From Candidatus Moranbacteria bacterium CG_4_9_14_3_um_filter_44_28 (lineage in GTDB: Bacteria; Patescibacteriota; Minisyncoccia; Moranbacterales; UBA11712), in contig PFVO01000008.1 of the NCBI GenBank assembly GCA_002790655.1, forward strand, positions 1-49,114: a DNA stretch of 49,114 nt, in the 5' to 3' direction. Below are positions 30,888 through 38,820 of the stretch, in pieces. The notes beneath the pieces were generated by a model, which ran no database searches, was not told where the DNA came from, and was given only the letters and a program-made list of their open reading frames with translations. Within the stretch, counting starts at the first letter, position 1; every line of letters begins with the position of its first letter. A program made the position numbers and the translations under genes.

Positions 30888-33401
30888 TTACTTTTCCATT
30901 TTCTCTATCTCGACCATCGTCTTTATCACCGTATCGGGATTCAAGGAAATCGAATCGATTTTTTCTTCAACGAGGAATTTGGCGAAATCGAGAAAGTCTG
31001 ACGGAGCCTGGCCGCAGATGCCGACTTTGCGGCGAGCTTTATGCGCTTTTTGGATCACTTGCCGGATAAGTTCTTTCACGGCATCGTTGCGTTCGTCATA
31101 GACATGCGAAACCTTGGCACTGTCGCGGTCCACTCCCAAAGTCAGTTGCGTCAAATCATTCGAACCGATGGAAAATCCGTCGAAAATTTTTGAAAATTCT
31201 TTTGCTAAAATAACATTCGAAGGAATTTCGCACATCACATAGACCTGAAGTCCATTCACGCCGCGTTTGAGACCGTATTTTTCCATTTCGGCGAGTACTT
31301 TTTTTCCTTCTTCGACCGTGCGGCAAAAGGGGATCATCGCTTTCATGTTCGTGAGCCCCATCTCGTCACGGACTTTTTTGAAAGCCAAACACTCAAGCCG
31401 AAACCCTTCTTTGTAGTCATCGTCGTAATACCGCGAGGCGCCCCGCCAGCCGATCATCGGATTTTCTTCCGCCGGCTCGAAATCGGCGCCGCCGATGAGA
31501 GTCGCGTATTCATTCGTCTTGAAGTCTGACATTCGGACAATCACATCCTTTGGATAGAAGGCGGCGCAAATCCGCCCGATCCCTTCGGCCAGTTTGTCCA
31601 CAAAAAATTCTTCTTTGTTTTTATAGCCCTGCGTAAGCTCATTGATTTTCTTTTTTTCCTCTTTGTCTTTCACTTTTTCAAAATGAATGAGCGCCATCGG
31701 ATGAATTTTGATGTATTCGGTGATAATGAATTCTTCGCGGGCGAGCCCCACCCCATCATTGGGGATGAAAGACAGGTCAAACGCCTGTTCGGGATTTCCC
31801 ACGTTCATCATTATTTTAGTTTTAGTTTTTTTGATTTCCCGGAGATTGGTTTTTTTGATTTCAAATTTCAAGAGTCCCTCATAGACGTGGCCCTCTTCGC
31901 CCTCGGCACAGCAAACTGTTACTGGTTTTGTGTCTTTGATGGCATTCGTTGCGTTTCCGGTTCCGACAATGCACGGAATCCCAAGCTCGCGCGAGACAAT
32001 AGCCGCGTGGGATGTCCTGCCGCCGGAATTGGTGACGATGGCCGCCGCAATTTTCATGATCGGCTCCCAATCCGGATCGGTCATCTCGGTCACCAAAACT
32101 TCTCCTTTTTTGAACTCGGAAATCTTGGCCACTTCTTTGATCACATTGGCTTTCCCTTGTCCAATCTTATTCCCCACCGCCGCGCCGGAGCATAAAATTC
32201 TTCCTTTTGATTTCAGAATATATTCTTCGAGAACATTTTTCTTTTTTTGCGACTGAACGGTTTCGGGCCGGGCCTGGACGATATACAAATTTTTGTCCCG
32301 TCCGTCTTTGGCCCACTCGATATCCATCGGTTTTTTGTAATGCTCTTCAATAAGCACTCCCCAGTTTGCCAACTTCAAAACTTCCTCATCCGTGAGACAA
32401 AAATGTTTCCGGTCTTCCTGAGAAACTGCCACGTTTTGCGTCGAAGCGCTTCCCCCGACGGAATAAACAAGTTTTGTTTCTTTGCTACCCAGCTTTTTCC
32501 CGACAATGGACTTAAAGCCCTTTTTGAGCGTCGGCTTGTGAACAAAAAACTCGTCCGGATTGACTTTTCCTTTGACGATATTTTCCCCGAGTCCCCAAGA
32601 GCCGTTGATGACAACAACATCTTTGAATCCAGACTCCGTGTCGATAGTAAACATCACCCCACTTGAAGCCTCATCCGAGCGGACCATCTTTTGTACGCCC
32701 ACCGAAAGAGCGATTTCGAGGTGATCAAAACCCTTATCCACGCGGTAGGAAATGGCCCGGTCGGTAAAAAGAGAAGCAAAACATTTCTTAATAGACTCCA
32801 GGAGCTGATATTCGCCGGTCACGTTGAGATATGATTCCTGCTGGCCGGCAAAAGAAGCTTCTGTTAAGTCTTCAGCAGTTGCCGAGGAGCGAACGGCGAC
32901 GTCCACTCCGCCCGCGAAATGATTGGTGTGGTCTTTTCTGTCCCAGGAAATTTTGAAGCTGCGACTGGGATTATATTCTTTGGAAAGTTTCACGTACGCG
33001 TCAACGATGGCATTCCGGAGGTCAACTGGAAATTCCGCCGAAAGAATGGCTTGGCGTGCCCGATATCCCCGCTCGGCCAGATTTCGCATATTACCGGTAT
33101 CAAGACCCTCGAGAATTTTTTCAATATCGTCATCAACTTCATTTTGGCGCAGGAAATACCGATACGCTTCCGAAGTTATCGCAAAGCCATCCGGTACTCG
33201 AATGCCTTTTTTTCGAAGATTCCGGTACATCTCCCCGAGAGAAGCATTTTTCCCACCAACGAGAGGAACGTCTTTGATGCCGGTTTCCCGAAACCAAAGA
33301 ATATATTTGTTTTTTCCGCCAGAGGCGCCTGCCCGAATTGCTTTGCGAATCAAAGCAGGCGGGGACCAGCCTTTGGCTAGCATTTTCTTATGGCTTATCA
33401 T
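30888..33401 (-). CDS. ppsA: Phosphoenolpyruvate synthase
   Basis: 837 residues. Converts pyruvate plus ATP to PEP plus AMP. Visible: N-terminal ATP-binding domain (DVPLVGGKNASLGEM, AVRSSATAEDL), the swivelling phosphohistidine domain with GGRTSHAAIVSRELGIPC, and the C-terminal barrel (IGSNDLTQLTLGVDRDS, GICGQAPSD). The N-terminus holds an unusual peptide (WSPPALIRKAIRAGASGG) encoded by a 61-bp palindromic element (33318-33378); without it the protein would start near KNKYILWF. No clear ribosome binding site precedes 33401. It follows pyk by 24 bp, so the enzymes for both directions between pyruvate and PEP share a transcript. Confidence 0.93.
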   Translation of the reverse strand: MISHKKMLAKGWSPPALIRKAIRAGASGGKNKYILWFRETGIKDVPLVGGKNASLGEMYRNLRKKGIRVPDGFAITSEAYRYFLRQNEVDDDIEKILEGLDTGNMRNLAERGYRARQAILSAEFPVDLRNAIVDAYVKLSKEYNPSRSFKISWDRKDHTNHFAGGVDVAVRSSATAEDLTEASFAGQQESYLNVTGEYQLLESIKKCFASLFTDRAISYRVDKGFDHLEIALSVGVQKMVRSDEASSGVMFTIDTESGFKDVVVINGSWGLGENIVKGKVNPDEFFVHKPTLKKGFKSIVGKKLGSKETKLVYSVGGSASTQNVAVSQEDRKHFCLTDEEVLKLANWGVLIEEHYKKPMDIEWAKDGRDKNLYIVQARPETVQSQKKKNVLEEYILKSKGRILCSGAAVGNKIGQGKANVIKEVAKISEFKKGEVLVTEMTDPDWEPIMKIAAAIVTNSGGRTSHAAIVSRELGIPCIVGTGNATNAIKDTKPVTVCCAEGEEGHVYEGLLKFEIKKTNLREIKKTKTKIMMNVGNPEQAFDLSFIPNDGVGLAREEFIITEYIKIHPMALIHFEKVKDKEEKKKINELTQGYKNKEEFFVDKLAEGIGRICAAFYPKDVIVRMSDFKTNEYATLIGGADFEPAEENPMIGWRGASRYYDDDYKEGFRLECLAFKKVRDEMGLTNMKAMIPFCRTVEEGKKVLAEMEKYGLKRGVNGLQVYVMCEIPSNVILAKEFSKIFDGFSIGSNDLTQLTLGVDRDSAKVSHVYDERNDAVKELIRQVIQKAHKARRKVGICGQAPSDFLDFAKFLVEEKIDSISLNPDTVIKTMVEIEKMEK
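33318..33378. repeat. 61-bp palindromic element, copy A (inside ppsA)
   Basis: Ends GCCAGAGGC and GCCTTTGGC are inverted 9-mers (one mismatch), with nested GCCTGC/GCAGGC and GCTTTG/CAAAGC stems. 56 of 61 positions match copy B at 35500-35560 in inverse orientation; all five differences are transitions. Confidence 0.85.
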
Positions 33402-33425
33402 TTATTTTTATTTTCAAATTTTGAA

Positions 33426-34868
33426 CTACTTTATCTCTTCTATCTTAACGAGACTCATATGCTCCCGTTTGACATGCGGGCGGCCGGCAACAATTACCAC
33501 CCGGTCACCTTTCTTAAACACTTTGTTTTTTTTGAGAGTTTCAATCGAACGATCGAGTAGCTCATCCAGATCCCGGCAGTCAGGGAGGATGAAGCTCTCA
33601 ACGCCCCAGACAAGGGTGAGTTGATTGCTTGTTTTCTCGTTGTTGGTCATCACGAACACTTCCTGCTCCGGCCGGTGGCGGGTAATCATCCGGGCTGTAA
33701 ATCCGCTGACGCTCGCCACTACAATCGCTTTTGCGCCGCTGTCTTTCAAAAGTTCGTGGGCCGATTGGGCCACCGCCGCCGAAACCGAAGACGTTTGGTC
33801 TCCCAAAAATCCGTGTCCGAGATCATCAAAAGGCGATTCTTCCGTTTTTTCGATAATTTGACGCATCGTCCGAACCGCTTCAACCGGATATTTTCCGCTG
33901 GCCGTCTCGCCGGAAAGCATAACCGCGTCGGCATGGTCAACCACGGCGTTGGCGACATCCGTCACTTCAGCCCGCGTCGGCCGGGGATTCCTGATCATCG
34001 AGTCAAGCATTTGAGTGGCTACAATGGCCGGCTTTCCCGCCCGAAGGCTCTTGGCTGTCATTTCTTTTTGCAAAATCGGAATCTCCTCCTGCGGCATTTC
34101 AATCCCAAGGTCGCCCCGGGCCACCATGATCGCGTCCGCCGCCCGGAGAATCTCGTCAAAATTTTTCACTGCTTCCCTCCGTTCAATTTTGGCAATCACC
34201 TGCGGCAGCCGGCCGTGGTTTTTTGTTTTTTTCTTGATCAATTTTTTGAGATTTCCAATTTCTCCGGCTGATCGCACAAAAGACATTGCCACAAAATCAA
34301 CATCTTGAGACAGAATAAAATCCAAAACTTCTTTGTCTTTTTGTGTTAGCGCTCCGATTTTTGCCGAGATTCCGGGAATATTCACACCTTTTTTCGGCTT
34401 GATAATTCCTTCGTTCATCGCTTCGCACTTCACGAACTTCCCGTTTTTGCCGATAACTTTCAGTTTGATCAATCCGTCTTCAATCAGAATCTCGTTGCCG
34501 AGTTTTGCCAGCCTAACTGCTTCCGGAAGGTCCAAAAAAATAATTTTTCCTGCTTCCCCCAATCTCCCCAATTTCCCCAATCTGCCTAATCCGGCTCCAA
34601 CCCGAACAATTTCTCCTCTTTTTACTTTTTGATCCTTGCCATTTGCTATCCTTATCCTCGGCCCCTGGAGATCCGCCATTATCCCAATCGGCCGTTTCAT
34701 CTTCTTCCCGATTTTCCTAATCTCTCTTATCACCCTCCCGTGCCAGGCAAAATCAGAGTGCGAAAAATTGAGCCGGGCGACGTTCGTCCCATCTTCAATT
34801 ATCTTCGTCAAAACTTTTCTTCCCTCCGACGCCGGGCCGATAGTGGCGATAATTTTGGTACGTTTCAT
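33426..34868 (-). CDS. pyk: Pyruvate kinase
   Basis: 480 residues from MKRTKIIATIGPAS; the longer frame from 34895 is not family-like. PEP plus ADP to pyruvate plus ATP, the last glycolytic step. Motifs: LNFSHSD, IMADLQGPRIRI, AKIERREAVKNFDEI, MVARGDLGIEMP, MLDSMIRNPRPTRAEVTDVANAV. A tandem repeat adds GLGRLGKLGRLGEAG (residues about 93-107) in frame in the B domain (34555-34595). The C-terminal regulatory domain is present. Ends in TAG, 24 bp before ppsA. Confidence 0.95.
   Translation of the reverse strand: MKRTKIIATIGPASEGRKVLTKIIEDGTNVARLNFSHSDFAWHGRVIREIRKIGKKMKRPIGIMADLQGPRIRIANGKDQKVKRGEIVRVGAGLGRLGKLGRLGEAGKIIFLDLPEAVRLAKLGNEILIEDGLIKLKVIGKNGKFVKCEAMNEGIIKPKKGVNIPGISAKIGALTQKDKEVLDFILSQDVDFVAMSFVRSAGEIGNLKKLIKKKTKNHGRLPQVIAKIERREAVKNFDEILRAADAIMVARGDLGIEMPQEEIPILQKEMTAKSLRAGKPAIVATQMLDSMIRNPRPTRAEVTDVANAVVDHADAVMLSGETASGKYPVEAVRTMRQIIEKTEESPFDDLGHGFLGDQTSSVSAAVAQSAHELLKDSGAKAIVVASVSGFTARMITRHRPEQEVFVMTNNEKTSNQLTLVWGVESFILPDCRDLDELLDRSIETLKKNKVFKKGDRVVIVAGRPHVKREHMSLVKIEEIK
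34555..34595. repeat. In-frame 9-bp tandem repeat in pyk
   Basis: On the coding strand, units AGATTGGGG / AAATTGGGG / AGATTGGGG. Same unit family as in murE (39162-39190) and mutM (47346-47373). Confidence 0.8.
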
Positions 34869-34884
34869 GATCTTATTGTAAACC

Positions 34885-34914
34885 AAAACGAGCAAACTTA
34901 AAAGAGCTTGCTCG
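34885..34914 (-). terminator. Hairpin terminator after the DUF4870 gene
   Basis: CGAGCAA / TTGCTCG stem with an 11-nt loop and TTTT on the minus strand, 30 bp after the DUF4870 stop and 17 bp before the pyk start. Confidence 0.6.
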
Positions 34915-34943
34915 CCTTACATTTCAAGAAATTGCCGGCTGTT

Positions 34944-35294
34944 CTAACTTATCAGCTTGAAACCGCCAATCACCGGAAGCTCCTTCATTTCGCCTTTGGC
35001 CGCACTCACGATTCCCAAAATCATAAACACAAGTCCGGCAATGGCTACCAGCGGCATAAGGAAAATCCCGATTACAACGAACGAGAGAACCGCTGAAACC
35101 GTCCATCCGATAAATCCAAAGAGAAGAAGATCCAACTGCTGATTGGCATGAAATTTGGCAAAGGGGCTGTTTTTCGCATCCGTCACTAAAGGGATAAAAA
35201 ACAAAATCGGAATAATATAGCCAATAATAGCAAAAGCTTTGTTTTTTTCCGCGTCTTGCGGATCCGCTTTTTGAGTTTGGTTTTCTTCGGTCAT
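34944..35294 (-). CDS. DUF4870 (Tic20-like) membrane protein
   Basis: 116 residues: acidic N-terminus, then three transmembrane helices. FHANQQLDLLLFGFIGWTV matches DUF4870. The family function is unknown, though it is often found near envelope and secretion genes. It is monocistronic, with a terminator between it and pyk. Confidence 0.8.
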   Translation of the reverse strand: MTEENQTQKADPQDAEKNKAFAIIGYIIPILFFIPLVTDAKNSPFAKFHANQQLDLLLFGFIGWTVSAVLSFVVIGIFLMPLVAIAGLVFMILGIVSAAKGEMKELPVIGGFKLIS

Positions 35295-35373
35295 AAATTC
35301 ACCTCGCTTTCTGTTTTAAAGATTTTTAATTTATTAGCAAACTTCCAAGTTCGACTTGATTTCCCTTACTATA

Positions 35374-35817
35374 TTAAAGCATACTTTTTAATTCTCGCAA
35401 AATATCGTCCGGGATTGGGTCTCTTTTCGGACTTATTCCCGAATACCGCCACGTACTGATCAAACGAATCTTTTGCTGCGTAAAAGTTTTTCTTTTTTCA
35501 GCCAAAGACTGATTCCCGCCTGCTTTGATTTGCAAAGCAATTCGGGCAGGTGCCTCTGGCATGACATTTTTACTTTTTCCTTTTATCTGGTACATTGCCC
35601 AAATTTCACTCGACCATACTCTTTTTCCATTTTTGGTATGAGTCGAGGCGGGTTGCATAACCGCGATGGTATTTGCCGCCACTCCCTCCTCCACTCTCTG
35701 CGGATTATTCACCAAGCGCAAAACTCTCTGAGCCGTCAATCCATAATGCCTCATCTTCCCAATGGCGTGCTGTGTCCACTCATATTTTTCCGTATTTTTG
35801 GGAATTTTAAATCGCAT
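35374..35817 (-). CDS. Uncharacterised protein with in-frame palindromic insert
   Basis: 147 residues. The N-terminal block YEWTQHAIGKMRHYGLTAQR, the central WSSEIWAMYQIKG and the C-terminal LISTWRYSGISPKRDPIPDD look like a conserved small family in Patescibacteria; the HAxxRM-like start hints at a DUF4258/toxin-type RNase fold, but I cannot confirm that. Between the last two blocks about 25 residues (APARIALQIKAGGNQSLAEK) come from the 61-bp palindromic element copy B. The frame is kept across it. Confidence 0.65.
   Translation of the reverse strand: MRFKIPKNTEKYEWTQHAIGKMRHYGLTAQRVLRLVNNPQRVEEGVAANTIAVMQPASTHTKNGKRVWSSEIWAMYQIKGKSKNVMPEAPARIALQIKAGGNQSLAEKRKTFTQQKIRLISTWRYSGISPKRDPIPDDILRELKSML
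35500..35560. repeat. 61-bp palindromic element, copy B
   Basis: Inverse orientation to copy A relative to the host reading frame; 92% identical. The host frame is preserved (61 bp plus flanking bases gives a net multiple of three). Confidence 0.85.
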
Positions 35818-35853
35818 ATAAAAAACTTTCTAAAGTGTAGCCTTAGGAAATAA

Positions 35854-36741
35854 TTACACATCCATTCCCCGCAACCTCTTTACTCTCTCCGCGATCGGCG
35901 GGTGGGTTTGGAAGAGATTTGATATTTTTTTGCCTTTGAAAGGATTAGCGATAAAGAGATGCGCTGTTGCTCGGTTGGCGTGGCGCATCGGCGTCGGGTC
36001 GGCGGAGATTTTTTCGAGCGCGCCGGCAAGGCCTTCCGGATAACGGGTTAACAACGCTCCGTCGGCGTCGGCCAGAAATTCGCGCTTTCGGGAAATAGCC
36101 AGTTGCACAAGCATCGCCGCCAGCGGCGCCAAAATCGATAAAATTATTCCCGCAATGAATAAAATTAATCCCAGTTGTCCGCGATCCCGGTCACCATCTC
36201 CGCCTCCAAACCACGCCCAGCGGCGAAACCAATCAGCCATAAGAGCCACAAACCCGACTAAAACTACGATAATAGTCGAAAGCAGTATGTCTCGATTGCC
36301 GATATGGGAAAGTTCGTGGGCGATAACGCCTTCCAATTCTTTCTTCTCCAATTTTTCCGCCAGACCCGTTGTAACAGCAATCACCGCATGTTCCGGATCA
36401 CGCCCGGTTGCAAAGGCGTTCGGAGACGGATCATTGATGACGTAAATTTTCGGCACCGGTAGTCCGGCCGTGATGCAAAGATTCTCGACAATGTGATAGA
36501 TTTCCTTCGCGTTTTCGTGGGTCACTTCCTTCGCCCCGCTCATAGCAAGAACAATTTTGTCGCTCCACCAGTAAGAAGCAAAGCTCATGAGCGTGCTGAA
36601 AATAACCGCGACGACCAAAATCACCGAATTGTTCATCGCCTGCGCGAAAACATATCCAACACCAATGACAAAGATTAAAAAACCTGTGATATAGATCCAG
36701 GTGAGTCGGGTATTTTTATCGGCTTGGGTATATATTGTCAT
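35854..36741 (-). CDS. htpX: Membrane zinc metalloprotease, HtpX family (M48)
   Basis: 295 residues. Zinc site HELSHIGN at about residue 138, third ligand Glu in the REFLADADGALLTRYP region, and four hydrophobic helices (two N-terminal, two flanking residues about 150-210). HtpX degrades misfolded membrane proteins with the active site in the cytosol. lemA lies upstream, a pairing seen in many bacteria. The gap to lemA is filled by tandem-repeat DNA. Confidence 0.92.
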   Translation of the reverse strand: MTIYTQADKNTRLTWIYITGFLIFVIGVGYVFAQAMNNSVILVVAVIFSTLMSFASYWWSDKIVLAMSGAKEVTHENAKEIYHIVENLCITAGLPVPKIYVINDPSPNAFATGRDPEHAVIAVTTGLAEKLEKKELEGVIAHELSHIGNRDILLSTIIVVLVGFVALMADWFRRWAWFGGGDGDRDRGQLGLILFIAGIILSILAPLAAMLVQLAISRKREFLADADGALLTRYPEGLAGALEKISADPTPMRHANRATAHLFIANPFKGKKISNLFQTHPPIAERVKRLRGMDV

Positions 36742-36743
36742 GA

Positions 36744-36845
36744 TATTGCAATTCGTAAATTGTAATCAGTAATTTGGATTTACATAAACCAAAACCGAAG
36801 GATTTTCTATCCCAATTACAAATTACCAATTACTAATTACAAGTT
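36744..36845. repeat. AT-rich repeat block between lemA and htpX
   Basis: Units like AATTACAAATTACCAATTAC at the right end, and their inverse (GTAAATTGTAATCAGTAATT) at the left, around a unique 28-bp centre. They could form a long hairpin. Confidence 0.55.
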
Positions 36846-37394
36846 TTAGAATTCCACTTTCACGGCCTCTTTAGCTTCACCTTCCGCTTCAAAAAATTCC
36901 CGGGCAGTAAAATTCAGCATTCCCGCAAAGATGTTGTTCGGGAAAACCTGAATTTTTATATTGAAGTCGCGAACGTTTCCGTTGTAGAATCGGCGCGATG
37001 CCTGAATTTTGTCTTCAGTGTCAGCCAGTTCTCCCTGAAGCTCCAAAAAATTCTGATTTGCCTTGAGATCCGGATAAGCTTCCGCCACCGCAAACAAACT
37101 TTTGAGAGTCTGCGAAAGCATATTTTCGGCTTGCGCCTTGTCGCCGGCCGATTGGGCCGCCATCGCCCGGGTTCGAGCTTCGGTCACTTTTTCAAAAACT
37201 TCTTTTTCGTGCTGGGCATAGCCTTTCACCGTATTTACAAGATTCGGGATGAGGTCATACCGCCTCTTGAGCTGGACGTCAATGTCACTCCAAGCCTCAT
37301 CCACCCGGTTTTTGAGTCGGATAAGCCCGTTATAGATCGCAACCGCCCAAATGACGAGCACGGCAACTATTCCCAATATAATCCACATAACCAT
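36846..37394 (-). CDS. lemA: LemA family membrane protein
   Basis: 182 residues: one N-terminal transmembrane helix, then a long helical bundle with the family pattern YNGLIRLKNRVDEAWSDIDV, RRYDLIPNLVNTVKGYAQHE and ANQNFLELQGELADTEDKIQ. The function is not firmly known; it often accompanies HtpX, as here. Confidence 0.93.
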   Translation of the reverse strand: MVMWIILGIVAVLVIWAVAIYNGLIRLKNRVDEAWSDIDVQLKRRYDLIPNLVNTVKGYAQHEKEVFEKVTEARTRAMAAQSAGDKAQAENMLSQTLKSLFAVAEAYPDLKANQNFLELQGELADTEDKIQASRRFYNGNVRDFNIKIQVFPNNIFAGMLNFTAREFFEAEGEAKEAVKVEF

Positions 37395-37436
37395 ATGTTT
37401 GTTAGTTAATGCTTATTTTTTAATGTCAAAATAACG

Positions 37437-38237
37437 TTACTGATTAATGTCTCTCTCCATCGCCGCCCGCAACATCACCCTTGCAAATGAAACATTTTCT
37501 TTCACTCTGTCTCCCTTGTTACCCAGATAATCCAGTGAAGAATTTTTAACAAGCGACAAGTCCACCCTATTGGAATACGCCCCCGCCACTTTTCCTGATT
37601 CAACGCCGGCAATTTCTAGTATTTCTTTTCTATAAAAAAATCCGATTTGAAAGAGCAGGAAAAATAGTAGCACCAAAGACGCGCCAAAAGCAAATTTTGG
37701 AAGAAATGGCAATTTCCCGACCGGCTCCGGCGCAAAACTCGGCGAAAATCTTCTCGCTTCATTTCGGACCTCAAATTCTTTTATTGTTTCCTGATTTTTC
37801 TTTTCAGTCTTCTGAATCTTTACCTGCACTATTTTTCTTAAATCAACTGTCGGCAGTCTTCTCCCAATCCGCAGAGAAGTAAAATCTGTCTTTCGCATAT
37901 CTGCTTTCCGTTCAATTTGGTTTGTTTGGTTTGCCTGATTCACCGCAAATGCTTTTTGCAATCCGGGTTCTTGTTTCAGTTCTGTTTTTTCCACCGCAAT
38001 TTTTTCTTTCTCGACAGGTTTGATTTCAGCTTCCAATATTTTTGCTTCCGCTTTTTTCGCCGCAATATCTTTTTCAAACTCCCAAAACCACTCCCATATT
38101 GTATACCAGCGTTTGCCAATTCGGATTGAACCGAGATCACCTCGCCTCGCCAAAAGACCCAAATACTCTTGGGCATATTTTTTTTCTTTGGCAACTTGAG
38201 AGAGCAAGACAAATTTTTTTCTGAAGTCCTCCTGCAT
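37437..38237 (-). CDS. Winged/excisionase-like HTH protein with single membrane anchor
   Basis: 266 residues from MQEDFRKKF (the ATG at 38252 is also possible). The first 45 residues (SQVAKEKKYAQEYLGLLARR, RIGKRWYTIWEWFWEF) resemble an excisionase/MerR-type helix-turn-helix. A long Lys/Glu-rich linker follows, then a transmembrane helix (about 185-207), then about 60 exposed residues. This HTH-TM layout recurs in Patescibacteria. It might link DNA binding to an envelope signal; this is a guess from the domains. Confidence 0.6.
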   Translation of the reverse strand: MQEDFRKKFVLLSQVAKEKKYAQEYLGLLARRGDLGSIRIGKRWYTIWEWFWEFEKDIAAKKAEAKILEAEIKPVEKEKIAVEKTELKQEPGLQKAFAVNQANQTNQIERKADMRKTDFTSLRIGRRLPTVDLRKIVQVKIQKTEKKNQETIKEFEVRNEARRFSPSFAPEPVGKLPFLPKFAFGASLVLLFFLLFQIGFFYRKEILEIAGVESGKVAGAYSNRVDLSLVKNSSLDYLGNKGDRVKENVSFARVMLRAAMERDINQ

Positions 38238-38373
38238 AGCTATATAATACAATAGGAACGCATTTGATGTCTACAACAAATATCGGGTATTTATTCCCGC
38301 ACTATATAACTATTATGCATTATACAATTTTTACTTATTTCCATTTTCGCAAAAGTTATTGTAAAATATAGCT

Positions 38374-38820
38374 ATGGAGACTTTCAAAGACTATTTTATC
38401 CTTATTGTTCCCCTCGCCGTAGGAGGATTTACTCTTACTCTTAAGTTTGTCATCTTTTCCGTTAAACACGGGGTCAAGTGGGAATATTTGCTAACCCACG
38501 GCCACATGCCAAGTTTCCATACGGCCTTCACTATCTCGACGTTAACCTCGATCGGCTACTACGCCGGCACTGCCACTCCAATCTTTGCTCTTGCCGCCAT
38601 TTTTGCCATAGTCATTATCGATGACGCCATCAGACTTCGAGTTTACTTGGGTGATCAGGGAAGATATCTAAACAAACTGGTTGAGGAATTGCCAATTAAC
38701 AAGAAAAAATTCCCTCGCCTCAAAGAGAGAATCGGCCACCGCATGAGCGAAGTAATTGTCGGCGGAATAATAGGCTTTGGACTTACCCTAATTCTCGCAA
38801 AACTTCTCGAATCACTTTAG
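38374..38820 (+). CDS. Divergent PAP2 family (DUF212) membrane protein
   Basis: 148 residues, five or so hydrophobic segments. The pattern GHMPSFHTA and the C-terminal RIGHRMSEVIVGG resemble the divergent PAP2 motifs GGMPSSHS and GHTPxEV. It probably dephosphorylates a lipid phosphate, perhaps undecaprenyl pyrophosphate, but catalysis is unproven. It ends in TAG and overlaps the 3' end of the convergent murE gene by 38 bp. Confidence 0.85.
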   Translation: METFKDYFILIVPLAVGGFTLTLKFVIFSVKHGVKWEYLLTHGHMPSFHTAFTISTLTSIGYYAGTATPIFALAAIFAIVIIDDAIRLRVYLGDQGRYLNKLVEELPINKKKFPRLKERIGHRMSEVIVGGIIGFGLTLILAKLLESL

